Positions 6,684 to 13,871 are shown, numbered from the stretch's first letter. The stretch is DNA of 13,924 bases from Nitrospirae bacterium RBG_19FT_COMBO_42_15 (GCA_001803815.1 MHEL01000068.1:3219-17142), one strand, 5' to 3'. Translations and numbers: made by a program. Notes: a model not told the origin generated them from the letters alone.

Positions 6684-8735
6684 TCAAACTGCAACAGGTT
6701 TATCCTTTCTTTTCTGCAAGTCTGCAAATACATGGATAAAATCCTGTCCTTTTCCTTTTCCTTTTCCATTGCCTTTATCGCCTTTTGAGGCCTCCTTTTT
6801 ATAATAAATTTCATGGGCATCCTCATGCGAGCCATTCAGAACAAATCTGCCTACAAGCCCCTGCAGTTTCTCGCCCTGAGATGAAAGCTGGTCTGCTGAT
6901 GCTGCAAGCTCTGATGACCCTAAGGCATTCTGCTGTATCATTTCCCTCATCTTCTCCATAGCCTTTGCAACCTGCTCTGTGCCTGATGACTGCTCTTCTG
7001 TCGCTGAGCTTATCTCCTGCGTTATCTCATTTAAATTCTCTGCTGCCTTTGCTATCTGCTTGCTTCCTGCTGACTGCTCCTGCGTGGCAGCGCTTATCTC
7101 CTGTGAGTATTTCGTCACCTCAGATACCGCCTCTTCTATCTTCCTTAATGCAGCCTTTACCTCTTCGCTTAGGTTTACTCCCTGCCTCGCTATGCTCGTG
7201 CTGTTTTCCATGTGCTTTACTGCATCCATTGCCTCCTGCTGTATGCCGGAGATGAGCTCGCTGATCTCTTTTGTAGAGGAAGCAGAGCGCTCTGCAAGCT
7301 TCCTGACCTCTTCTGCAACTACTGCAAAGCCAAGACCCTGCTCTCCTGCACGGGCAGCCTCTATTGCTGCATTTAATGCAAGAAGGTTTGTCTGCTCAGC
7401 TATGTCGTCTATTACCTCCACAATCTTTCCTATATCCTTTGCGCGGGAGCCGAGTGCAGATATTGTGTCTGCTGACCTTGTTATGACCTTGTTTATCTCT
7501 TCTATGCCGCCGGCTGATTTCACTGTCGCATCCTTGCCAAAGCCCACTGCTTCAATAGATTTTTGCGAAAGCTCTCTTAATCTTGCCGCAGTCTCTGCAA
7601 CCAAGGAAATTGATGTAACCATCTCCTCTATGGAAGATGATGTCTGGCTGATTGCAGATGACTGGTTCTGGACATTCTTTGAAACATTCTGGATGTTTGT
7701 GGAAAGTTCATGGGCTGTTGTGGTTACCTCCTCTACTGCTGTTGCAGCCATCTCATTGCTCTTTGCTGACTGCTCTGTTGTTGATGCAATCTGGCTGCTT
7801 GCAGATGCAACCTGGTTTGAGCTTTCTCTTAGTTCTGATATAATATTCCGAAGCCCTGCAATCATCTTGAAAAAGGCGTTTCCAAGTATATCCTTCTCTG
7901 ATTTTGGCGCAACATCATTCCTTAAATCGCCATCTGCTATCGCCTCTGCTGTATGAGCCATGGATTTAAGATATATGCTCATATCTTTCAGAGACTGCCC
8001 CATTACTCCAAGCTCATCTTTAGAATCAATCTCAATAGTTTCTGGCAATTCCCCATTAGAGATATTTTTAACAAAACCGGCCATCCTGCTTAAAGGCATG
8101 GTAACAGTGCGAACCAAAAACCAGAGCGCTGCAGCAGCAATTGATAAAGAAAGGGCTAATACAAGGATCATGCTGATAACAACCTTTTTTGCAGCGCTTC
8201 TTTTGGCCTCCTTCATAGCTGCAAGGTGGACACTTGTCCTTTCTTTTCCTTTGGCAAGCTGCGCTGTTGAACGATCGTGATTATAACCCAGAATGACCTT
8301 GCCTAATTTTGAGCCCTCATGAACAATATCCATCTCAATAGATTCATTTCTGTCCGCCTCTTTATTGCCGGCGCTCGCAAGCGTCTTTCCTTCTGAATTC
8401 TTAAATTCCACATAAGATATATCGGAATCTTCAGTGGCAACCTTGGCATAGTTTAATAATCCTGAGAGGTCAAATGAGACAATAGCGGATGGAGCGAACT
8501 CTGATAACAGCTTTGCTATTTGACCTGCCTTGATTTTTTCCAACTCGCTGCTTGTCTGTGTCTGCTCTGCAAACATCTCATCAACAACCTTTCCAGATAC
8601 TGCTAAAAGATTTTCCAGAGAATTATTCTGCAAATATAAAGCAACGATGCTTGTTATCAAGAATAATCCGGACAGGATTATAACAATAGAGCCTATAAAC
8701 TTTCTTTTCAGGCTGGCCATAAAGTAATCAATCAT
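6684..8735 (-). CDS. mcp: Transmembrane methyl-accepting chemotaxis protein with tandem HAMP
   Basis: With the ATG start chosen here the protein has 683 residues. TM1 spans about 12-34, a periplasmic sensor about 35-183, and TM2 about 184-209. A HAMP domain (about 210-262) and a second HAMP-like unit (about 263-303) follow. The signalling coiled coil (about 304-632) has the conserved tip [19 protein letters not shown] (447-465), where CheA and CheW bind. Candidate methylation segments are the Q/E-rich repeats near 547-602, a duplicated 28-residue block. The tail ends in a Lys/Gly repeat (652-664) and lacks a CheR-docking pentapeptide. A longer TTG start at 8753 is possible, but it overlaps the GGAGGTGA ribosome binding site, which sits 8 nt before this ATG. 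The adjacent PhnD-like protein may be its periplasmic ligand-binding partner. The stimulus is unknown. Confidence 0.95.
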   Translation of the reverse strand: MIDYFMASLKRKFIGSIVIILSGLFLITSIVALYLQNNSLENLLAVSGKVVDEMFAEQTQTSSELEKIKAGQIAKLLSEFAPSAIVSFDLSGLLNYAKVATEDSDISYVEFKNSEGKTLASAGNKEADRNESIEMDIVHEGSKLGKVILGYNHDRSTAQLAKGKERTSVHLAAMKEAKRSAAKKVVISMILVLALSLSIAAAALWFLVRTVTMPLSRMAGFVKNISNGELPETIEIDSKDELGVMGQSLKDMSIYLKSMAHTAEAIADGDLRNDVAPKSEKDILGNAFFKMIAGLRNIISELRESSNQVASASSQIASTTEQSAKSNEMAATAVEEVTTTAHELSTNIQNVSKNVQNQSSAISQTSSSIEEMVTSISLVAETAARLRELSQKSIEAVGFGKDATVKSAGGIEEINKVITRSADTISALGSRAKDIGKIVEVIDDIAEQTNLLALNAAIEAARAGEQGLGFAVVAEEVRKLAERSASSTKEISELISGIQQEAMDAVKHMENSTSIARQGVNLSEEVKAALRKIEEAVSEVTKYSQEISAATQEQSAGSKQIAKAAENLNEITQEISSATEEQSSGTEQVAKAMEKMREMIQQNALGSSELAASADQLSSQGEKLQGLVGRFVLNGSHEDAHEIYYKKEASKGDKGNGKGKGKGQDFIHVFADLQKRKDKPVAV
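6747..6767. repeat. Hexanucleotide microsatellite near the 3' end of the chemoreceptor gene
   Basis: TCCTTT is repeated 3.5 times (GGAAAA-type units on the coding strand). It encodes alternating Gly-Lys in the receptor tail. Copy-number change would add or remove Gly-Lys pairs without shifting the frame. Confidence 0.7.
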
Positions 8736-8743
8736 GACGCCCT

Positions 8744-8751
8744 TCACCTCC
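8744..8751 (-). promoter_or_regulatory. Ribosome binding site that sets the chemoreceptor start
   Basis: GGAGGTGA on the minus strand is 8 nt from the ATG at 8733-8735. It overlaps the alternative TTG at 8751-8753, which argues against the longer start. Confidence 0.75.
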
Positions 8752-8767
8752 AAATATATATTTTTTT

Positions 8768-9646
8768 CTACTTGTTATATGGAGCTACTTTCAGGGTCTT
8801 CATTGCTGTTTTCAGACCCTCTGTTGATATCGGTTCAATAAAGCCGTTGATATCTGCGGCCTTTGACGCCTTTGTTTCCGGAGTTATCTTTAGCAAGGCT
8901 GTTTTTATTTTGGCTGCCAATTTTGAATCTACCTTTGATGAAACAGAGATAAACCATTCCGGATACAGAACAGTGGAGTGAACAAACGAAAAACCAGCGT
9001 CTTTTCTCTGGTCTACTATGACAAAATCATCCATCTTTATCTTGCCTTCCTTTTCCATTGATTCAAGGGTGCCGGAACGGACAAAGCCTGCGTCAACTAT
9101 GCCCGCGCTAACTGCCAAAACAATATCATCCTGTTTTTTTGCTTCTGTCATAAAAAGGTCTTTATTAACATCTATCCCCAGTTTATGCAGATGATATGCC
9201 TGAAAAATATACGCCCCGGCAGCAGACTTGGACTCCCGGCACATCGCCTTCTTGCCCTTTAAATCTGCCGCCTTTGTAATGCCATTGCCTTTCTTAGCTA
9301 TTATTACGCCTGCAAACTGGCTTCCGTACTTCCCTTTTAAGGTAGCAACAGGGGCAAAATTACCTTTCTCTTTTGCAATAATAGTCTGAACAGGGTTTGC
9401 TAACAGAATGTCTGCACTCTTATTTTCTATCGCAGCTTCAAGATTATCCATTGAAAGGGGCATCAGCTTTACAGGCTGGCCGATTTCGGATGAAAGATAG
9501 TTGGCAAGCTCGCCCCATTTTTCCATTGCCTTAAGCTCGCCCCTTTGGGCATTGACCCCTAATCTAATCTCAGCAGAAACTAACTGGATAAAAAAAATAA
9601 AGGATAAACAAAAAGCAGTTAAAAAACCAATTAAAACCCTTTTCAT
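8768..9646 (-). CDS. PhnD-like periplasmic substrate-binding protein
   Basis: The protein has 292 residues. A signal peptide (K2-R3, hydrophobic to about residue 22, cleavage likely after VSA at 25) indicates the periplasm; no lipobox cysteine is seen. The mature part matches the PhnD-like family of type 2 periplasmic binding proteins (phosphate, phosphite or phosphonate binders): [29 protein letters not shown], then [19 protein letters not shown]. The phosphonate-binding loop, as I recall it (SSTSG-type), reads KSAAG here, so the ligand may differ. No ABC permease or ATPase gene is adjacent. It lies between cheW and the chemoreceptor, so a role as ligand-presenting partner of that receptor is likely (inference). 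The second ATG is chosen because AGGAGG is 8 nt from it but only 2 nt from the first ATG at 9652. Confidence 0.85.
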   Translation of the reverse strand: MKRVLIGFLTAFCLSFIFFIQLVSAEIRLGVNAQRGELKAMEKWGELANYLSSEIGQPVKLMPLSMDNLEAAIENKSADILLANPVQTIIAKEKGNFAPVATLKGKYGSQFAGVIIAKKGNGITKAADLKGKKAMCRESKSAAGAYIFQAYHLHKLGIDVNKDLFMTEAKKQDDIVLAVSAGIVDAGFVRSGTLESMEKEGKIKMDDFVIVDQRKDAGFSFVHSTVLYPEWFISVSSKVDSKLAAKIKTALLKITPETKASKAADINGFIEPISTEGLKTAMKTLKVAPYNK

Positions 9647-9654
9647 AATCATTT

Positions 9655-9660
9655 CCTCCT
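9655..9660 (-). promoter_or_regulatory. Ribosome binding site that sets the PhnD-like protein start
   Basis: AGGAGG on the minus strand is 2 nt from the first ATG (9650-9652) and 8 nt from the second (9644-9646). Spacing favours the second, which also gives a cleaner signal peptide (MKR). Confidence 0.7.
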
Positions 9661-9684
9661 CTTAAAATTTAAGTTTGTTAAACT
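9661..9684. repeat. Two small adjacent palindromes between cheW and the binding-protein gene
   Basis: CTTAAAATTTAAG (9661-9673) is a 6-bp-arm palindrome. AGTTTGTTAAACT (9672-9684) is a 5-bp-arm hairpin with a 3-nt loop. Both lie in the cheW to phnD-like gap, just upstream of the AGGAGG. They are AT-rich and weak, with no T-tract of terminator type. They could affect mRNA processing or be chance. Confidence 0.35.
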
Positions 9685-9701
9685 CTATCATGCCCTTAGG
9701 C

Positions 9702-10175
9702 TTAAGATGCCATTTTATCCAAATCCTTAGCAGCAATCTGCTGCCACTCGCCGTTATTCAATACCTTCCTGATATCAAGGAGTATTATTATCCTCTCACC
9801 AATCTTTCCAACACCTGTAATATAATTTATACCAATGCCTGAGACCATGTCAGGCGGAGGCTCTATAGAGTCTGACGGCAGCTTCAGCACCTCAGATGCA
9901 GCATCCACAAGAAGCCCGACAACTTTTTCATTCATCTCTGCTACAAGAATCCTGCTTGTCTTTGTCCTGTCCGCCTTGCCGAGACGGAACCTTTTTTTCA
10001 AGTCTATAATGGAGACAATCTTCCCCCTTAGGTTAATTACGCCTTCCATAAAATCCGGCGTATCCGGGACCTTTACTATCTCAGGCACCCTGACAATCTC
10101 TTTGACGCTGGATATATCAACTGCAAACAACTCCTTTCCAATCTTAAATCCAACAGCCTGAAGATTTTTGTTCAT
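9702..10175 (-). CDS. cheW: Chemotaxis adaptor protein CheW
   Basis: This 157-residue protein is a single CheW domain (about 5-145). Family marks are the N-terminal strand AVGFKIGKELFAVDISSVKEIV, the conserved INLRGKIVSIIDL (47-59), and VGLLVDAASEVL (86-97) followed by ITGVGKIGERIIILLDI (119-135). It is a cytoplasmic scaffold that couples CheA (through its P5 domain) to the tip of the chemoreceptor. It is the first gene of the che operon, with AAGGAG 8 nt before the ATG and a sigma-54-type promoter about 70 nt upstream. A 7-bp-arm hairpin lies in the leader. Its position ahead of the binding protein and receptor means the core scaffold is made from the first cistron. Length and motifs are normal. 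Confidence 0.96.
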   Translation of the reverse strand: MNKNLQAVGFKIGKELFAVDISSVKEIVRVPEIVKVPDTPDFMEGVINLRGKIVSIIDLKKRFRLGKADRTKTSRILVAEMNEKVVGLLVDAASEVLKLPSDSIEPPPDMVSGIGINYITGVGKIGERIIILLDIRKVLNNGEWQQIAAKDLDKMAS

Positions 10176-10200
10176 TTTTTTTGCTCCTTAGTTGGTATAT

Positions 10201-10217
10201 TAATGAAAAATTCATTA
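10201..10217. repeat. Perfect inverted repeat in the cheW leader
   Basis: TAATGAA and TTCATTA flank a 3-nt AAA loop. It lies in the predicted 70-nt 5' leader, about 11 nt before the ribosome binding site. An RNA hairpin would be AT-rich and weak. It could stabilise the transcript or be a protein-binding site. Confidence 0.5.
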
Positions 10218-10255
10218 GCAGGGGCGTCAATAGAATTAGGCTACACAATATGTTA

Positions 10256-10271
10256 AGCAATTAATGTGCCT
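10256..10271 (-). promoter_or_regulatory. Sigma-54 (RpoN) promoter of the che operon
   Basis: The minus strand reads AGGCACATTAATTGCT. It matches the -24 GGCAC and -12 TTGCT elements, with GG and GC separated by exactly 10 bp as required for RpoN. The -24 GG is at 10270-10269 and the -12 GC at 10258-10257, so transcription should start near 10245, giving a leader of about 70 nt before cheW. An NtrC-family activator gene lies directly upstream, and activator-site candidates and an IHF consensus sit at the right distances. Confidence 0.82.
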
Positions 10272-10298
10272 TAGAAGCTCCCTGAATGGAGGTGAGTG

Positions 10299-10311
10299 TA
10301 ACCGTTTGATT
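10299..10311 (-). promoter_or_regulatory. Consensus IHF-binding site
   Basis: On the minus strand AATCAAACGGTTA fits every position of the IHF consensus WATCAANNNNTTR. It is centred about 60 bp before the predicted start site, between the tandem upstream sites and the sigma-54 promoter. This is where IHF normally bends DNA to bring the activator to the polymerase. Confidence 0.6.
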
Positions 10312-10378
10312 CTAAAAGCAGATATAAGATTAAGAAGGGATGACCCTGTTATTAGAGGGGATATTTTAAGTTTGTGGA

Positions 10379-10417
10379 TGTTAAGATTTTAAACAATGGA
10401 TGTTAAGATTTTGAACA
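10379..10417. promoter_or_regulatory. Tandem upstream activator sites (TGTT-N9-AACA x2)
   Basis: TGTTAAGATTTTAAACA (10379-10395) and TGTTAAGATTTTGAACA (10401-10417) differ at one base. They are spaced 22 bp apart centre to centre, about two helical turns. Each is an imperfect inverted repeat with TGTT/AACA ends, as expected for a dimeric Fis-type HTH. The centres are about 142 and 164 bp upstream of the predicted start site, the usual enhancer range. The likely binder is the NtrC-type regulator encoded next door (inference). Confidence 0.65.
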
Positions 10418-10433
10418 GCAAGGTGAACAGCAT

Positions 10434-11843
10434 TTATACCTTAGCGCCTTCCTCAATGCCGTAATCCTTTAATTTTTTCCATAGCGTGGTGCGGGAGATG
10501 CCAAGGCTTTTTGCAGCAATGCTTCTGTTGCCTTTGGCGCTATTCAATGCCTTTAGTATCAGATCTTTTGTTACTGTGTTTAAGGAATAATCCTGATTTT
10601 CTTTTGCGCTCTGGTTTGTATCTTTTTCCATCTCTCTCTTTTCTTCTATCATCCCTGCCTTTGCATTTTCATTCACTATCTCAGGGGGAAGGAGGTCCTG
10701 AAGGATAATATCCCCCTCTGTGATAATCATTGCCCGCTCTATCACATTCTTTAATTCCCTTATATTCCCAGGCCATGAATATGATAAAAAAAGCCTCTCA
10801 GCCTCCTTTGATAAGCCGCTTACCTTTTTTTTGAATTCCATGTTGAATTGGCTTATAAACAGGGCTGACAGATGAGGGATATCCTCCAACCTCTCCCTGA
10901 GAGGCGGCACATATACAGGCATTACATTTAGTCTATAAAAAAGGTCTTCCCTGAAATTCCCTTTTTTCACCTCAGAGGCAAGGTTTTTATTCGTTGCCGC
11001 AACAATACGCACATCGCATGTTAAATCTCTTGTGCCGCCGATTCTTCTATAAGACTGCGTCTCTATTATACGAAGCAGTTTTGGCTGGAGGTTTATGTTC
11101 ATCTCTCCGATTTCATCAAGCAGTATAGTCCCGCTGTTTGCAAGCTCAAAGAGACCCTTTTTAGAGCTTCTGGCGTCTGTAAATGCGCCCTTTTCATAGC
11201 CGAACAGCTCTGCCTCAAGCATAGTATCAGGTATGGCTGCGCAGTTTACTTTTATAAACGGGCCTGAGGCGCGGCTGCTTTTATAATGAATAAGATTTGC
11301 AATCATCTCCTTGCCAACGCCGCTCTCTCCAAAGATAAGCACAGATGTCTTTGGCGTCTGGCTGATTTTGTCAACCAGACTGACCGCCTCCCGCATTTTT
11401 TGGCTCTCGGCAATAATCCTGCCGAGATTCATGTCATCCTTCTGCTGCAGCCGTATATGCTCAACCTGCTCCTTTAGCCTGCGATGGTCAAGCGCCTTGC
11501 TTATATTAATAATCATCTCATCAAGCTCAAAGGGCTTTAATATATAATCATAGGCGCCTGCCTTCATTGCCTCAACCGATGTCTTTATATCGCCGTGGCC
11601 TGTCATAATTATCACAGGAAGATTAGGCTCAATTTTTTTAATCTCTGAAAGCATACTCAGGCCGTTTGTATCAGGAAGCTGAAAATCCAGAAGCGCAAGG
11701 TCTATGACATGTTTTTTTACGATTGAGATGCCTGCCTTGCCGTCTTCTGCAGTCATAATATGAAAACCCTTTAAAATAAGGCCGTGAGAAAGGGAAAACC
11801 GCAGTGTCTCCTCATCCTCTACTATAAGTATTGTATTGCCCAT
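10434..11843 (-). CDS. NtrC-family sigma-54-dependent response regulator
   Basis: The protein has 469 residues. The N-terminal receiver (about 4-120) has phospho-acceptor D53 (LLDFQLPDTNG) and K103 (YILKPF). The central AAA+ domain (about 140-375) has Walker A GESGVGKE (172-179), Walker B TILLDEIGE (239-247) and the sigma-54 contact loop GAFTDA (219-224), where the last G of the usual GAFTGA is D223. A Glu/Lys-rich linker leads to a C-terminal Fis-type HTH (about 425-465, GNRSIAAKSLGISRTTLWKKLKDYGI). It hydrolyses ATP to open sigma-54 promoter complexes when phosphorylated. It follows the histidine kinase by 13 nt and ends just before the tandem operators and the sigma-54 promoter of the che operon, its probable target. 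The layout is AtoC/ZraR-like, but no specific symbol is justified. Confidence 0.95.
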   Translation of the reverse strand: MGNTILIVEDEETLRFSLSHGLILKGFHIMTAEDGKAGISIVKKHVIDLALLDFQLPDTNGLSMLSEIKKIEPNLPVIIMTGHGDIKTSVEAMKAGAYDYILKPFELDEMIINISKALDHRRLKEQVEHIRLQQKDDMNLGRIIAESQKMREAVSLVDKISQTPKTSVLIFGESGVGKEMIANLIHYKSSRASGPFIKVNCAAIPDTMLEAELFGYEKGAFTDARSSKKGLFELANSGTILLDEIGEMNINLQPKLLRIIETQSYRRIGGTRDLTCDVRIVAATNKNLASEVKKGNFREDLFYRLNVMPVYVPPLRERLEDIPHLSALFISQFNMEFKKKVSGLSKEAERLFLSYSWPGNIRELKNVIERAMIITEGDIILQDLLPPEIVNENAKAGMIEEKREMEKDTNQSAKENQDYSLNTVTKDLILKALNSAKGNRSIAAKSLGISRTTLWKKLKDYGIEEGAKV

Positions 11844-11856
11844 TTAATATCCTTTA

Positions 11857-13023
11857 TTAATTTAAAGCGGCAGGAAGCGTAATAACAACTACAGCTCCCC
11901 TGCCCTCATTGTTCTTTATATCAATATCTCCATTGTTCTTAAGCATAAGCTGCCTGCATATTGAAAGCCCAAGACCTGTCCCCTCCTTCTTTGTAGAAAA
12001 GAAGGGGGTAAATATCTTCTCTAAATTCTCCATTGATATGCCTGAGCCTGTATCCTTTATTTCTACATATACAACAGGCACTCCCCCATCCATCGTTCCC
12101 ATAATTCTGCTTCCGTCAAGCCCTTTGCCGTCTTTCTCATAAATAACATTTGTATCTGCCCTGACGCTGATTATGCCGCCTTCAGGCATTGCCTGAATTG
12201 CATTTAAAAATACATTCATCAGAACCTGTTCAATCTGATTCTCATCAACAAATACCCGCGGCGCCCTCTTTGAAAAATCCTTTTCAAAAGAGACCTTGCT
12301 ATTTTTAAACTGATGTGCAAGGAGAAGATAGAGCCCGTCAATTACCGCCTCAATATTATAATCTGCAAAATGCGGTTCAGAGGGCTTTGCAAAATTAAAG
12401 AACCTTTTTAACAGATTGTCTATCCTGTCAATCTCTTTTACAATCCTTGCTGTAAGTTGACAGCTTGGGTCGCCTTCTTTCATGCCCTCTTCCAGAACCT
12501 GCGCTGAGATCTTTATGCCTGCAAGGGGGTTCTTTATCTCATGCGCCAGGCCGGCGGTTATCTGGCTTAGTATTGCAAGCCTGTCTGTCTGCCGCATGTA
12601 ATTCTCCATCTTTTTGATCTCAGTAAGGTCGCGGAAGATTATGATGGACGCAGAGGACTTTGTCTTGCTGTCATAAAACGGCGTAACAGTAAAGCCTATT
12701 GGCATAACCCTCTTGTCCTTTGTAACAAAATCCAGCTCATTCCTTGGCATGGTCTTATCCCTTATAGCAAGAAAATCGCTGATGGTAAAGCTCTTCTTTT
12801 CATAAACAGGAAAGAGCGATGTAAGATCCTTGCCAACAAGAGAACGCCTGCTGTATCCAAGCGTCTTTATTGCTGCATCATTTAAATATATAATCCTTCT
12901 CTCATCAGTTATAATCACGCAGGTATTCATATTCTGTATTACGCTCTTGTAATTCAGCCTCTCCTGAATTTTCTTTAGTTTTATTTGGCTGCTGGATTCA
13001 GGTATTTGAGCTTTGACTGGCAT
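11857..13023 (-). CDS. Cytoplasmic PAS sensor histidine kinase (NtrB-like)
   Basis: The protein has 388 residues and no membrane segment or signal peptide, so it should be soluble. A PAS domain (about 24-135: VIITDERRIIYLNDAAIKTLGYS, then FTVTPFYD and IIIFRDLTEIKKME) precedes the HisKA helix with phospho-histidine H161 (AGLAHEIKNPLAGI). The HATPase part has its N box at VFLNAIQAMPEGG (N274), G1 at KDTGSGIS (323-330), an F box at IFTPFFSTK and G2 at GTGLGLS. It should phosphorylate the NtrC-type regulator encoded 13 nt downstream. The PAS ligand cannot be predicted. An insertion of about 20 residues (296-315, DGKGLDGSRIMGTMDGG) in the ATPase domain is unusual in length. The start ATG has GAGGG 6 nt upstream. 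Confidence 0.95.
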   Translation of the reverse strand: MPVKAQIPESSSQIKLKKIQERLNYKSVIQNMNTCVIITDERRIIYLNDAAIKTLGYSRRSLVGKDLTSLFPVYEKKSFTISDFLAIRDKTMPRNELDFVTKDKRVMPIGFTVTPFYDSKTKSSASIIIFRDLTEIKKMENYMRQTDRLAILSQITAGLAHEIKNPLAGIKISAQVLEEGMKEGDPSCQLTARIVKEIDRIDNLLKRFFNFAKPSEPHFADYNIEAVIDGLYLLLAHQFKNSKVSFEKDFSKRAPRVFVDENQIEQVLMNVFLNAIQAMPEGGIISVRADTNVIYEKDGKGLDGSRIMGTMDGGVPVVYVEIKDTGSGISMENLEKIFTPFFSTKKEGTGLGLSICRQLMLKNNGDIDIKNNEGRGAVVVITLPAALN

Positions 13024-13127
13024 ATTATCCCTCTATTTGGACTGGACGCCTGTTTGCTAATAATGCAGGGCTGTATGGCTTTTTATAAAGACTTATATTA
13101 AAATCCCCGCTGCCCAACTGTTGATTA

Positions 13128-13156
13128 AGTATACCAAAAGATCGGCTATTTGACAA
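13128..13156 (-). promoter_or_regulatory. Sigma-70-type promoter of the kinase/regulator pair
   Basis: On the minus strand TTGTCA (13151-13156) and TATACT (13128-13133) are separated by 17 bp. The start would be near 13121, giving a leader of about 98 nt before the histidine kinase. Each box differs from consensus at one position. Confidence 0.65.
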
Positions 13157-13179
13157 ATAAACCTATAAATCAAATTCCC

Positions 13180-13208
13180 TTGACTTAAAAACTTTTAATA
13201 TATACAAT
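13180..13208 (+). promoter_or_regulatory. Sigma-70-type promoter of the SCP2-like gene
   Basis: TTGACT (13180-13185) and TACAAT (13203-13208) are separated by 17 bp. The predicted start is near 13215, about 48 nt before the ATG. It is divergent from the kinase promoter, with the two -35 boxes only 23 bp apart, so one regulator could affect both. Confidence 0.7.
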
Positions 13209-13262
13209 TCAATGCAATATTTTTATTTTATATAAACAAAAACCAGAAAGGGGGATTAATCT

Positions 13263-13781
13263 ATGCTGCAAAGAAATTTTTTAGTTGGAGCAATAATGTT
13301 TATGATGCTTATCTGGAGTGTTTTAGCTTTTGCAGAAGAGCCTGTTTTTATGTCTCCTGAATGGGCAAAGCAGACATGCGAGGAATGGAACAAGGACAAG
13401 GTTCTTACGGAAAATCTTCTGGAGTGGAGCAAGAATGACAAGGGGCGCGGCTTTAAGATATTACAGATTTACAGGAAAGACTGCGCAAATGACCCATGGG
13501 TAGAATTAAAGATACAGAATAAGGATAATAAGGCAATCTGCACTTTGGCAGGCGAGGTAACGCAGAAGCCTGATTTGGCAGTGGATTATATAATGTATGC
13601 TGATACAAGCCGCTGGATGGAGATGGGCAAGGGGCAATATGGCCCGATGTGGGCAATGACAACAGGGCGCTTGAAATTCTCAGGGCCGATGTGGGAGGCA
13701 ATGAAAAACATGGGACCGTTCAATAGTTTTCTCCAGCTCATGGGCAAGGTTCCATCTGATACAAAGAAGTGCAACCGGTAG
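13263..13781 (+). CDS. Exported SCP2-like (sterol carrier-type lipid-binding) protein
   Basis: The protein has 172 residues. A signal peptide has R4, a hydrophobic run at about 7-23 and a likely cleavage site after AFA (24), pointing to the periplasm. The mature part resembles the SCP2 sterol-transfer fold: strands VELKIQNKDNKAICTLAGEV, then DYIMYADTSRWMEM, and the typical ending TTGRLKFSGPMWEAMKNMGPFNSFLQLMGKV. SCP2 domains bind hydrophobic ligands such as lipids or fatty acyl groups. Four cysteines (C39, C74, C93, C170) could form disulfides after export. The Met- and Trp-rich segment 118-148 suggests a greasy ligand pocket. The gene is monocistronic as far as seen, divergent from the kinase, with an AAAGGGGG-type ribosome binding site 8 nt upstream. 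The family call is a moderate-strength recognition, and the role is unknown. Confidence 0.75.
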   Translation: MLQRNFLVGAIMFMMLIWSVLAFAEEPVFMSPEWAKQTCEEWNKDKVLTENLLEWSKNDKGRGFKILQIYRKDCANDPWVELKIQNKDNKAICTLAGEVTQKPDLAVDYIMYADTSRWMEMGKGQYGPMWAMTTGRLKFSGPMWEAMKNMGPFNSFLQLMGKVPSDTKKCNR

Positions 13782-13871
13782 CAATAATGGCAATAATTCA
13801 ATCTTTAAACCTGTCCTGCATGATAAAAACTATAATTGCTCGACAGCGTATATTGAAAGGAGACAATACCT

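Noticed and set aside
6647..6835. Short minus-strand frame overlapping the receptor 3' end, considered as a frameshift or small gene
   Set aside because: The receptor frame continues normally to its stop at 6684, followed by a proper cheR ribosome binding site. The short frame is Lys-rich only because of the hexanucleotide repeat.
6979..7956. Long plus-strand open frame of 325 codons opposite the chemoreceptor
   Set aside because: It lies wholly antisense to a well-supported receptor gene, has composition typical of a reversed coiled-coil gene (Ser/Ala/Phe-rich) and no recognisable domain.
13043..13058. GG-N10-GC sigma-54-like match (TGGACGCCTGTTTGCT) on the plus strand
   Set aside because: Only the core GG, TTGC and spacing fit; the CAC of the -24 element is missing. 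It lies in the kinase leader more than 200 nt before the SCP2-like gene, which already has a better sigma-70 promoter.
13141..13175. Possible sigma-28 (flagellar) promoter with a GCCGAT -10-like box before the kinase
   Set aside because: The -35 part matches poorly and the spacer is off by one. The overlapping TTGTCA-N17-TATACT is a much better promoter.
13782..13871. Terminator after the SCP2-like gene
   Set aside because: CTGTC and GACAG are complementary but about 25 nt apart, with no GC-rich stem or T-tract, so no rho-independent terminator can be supported.
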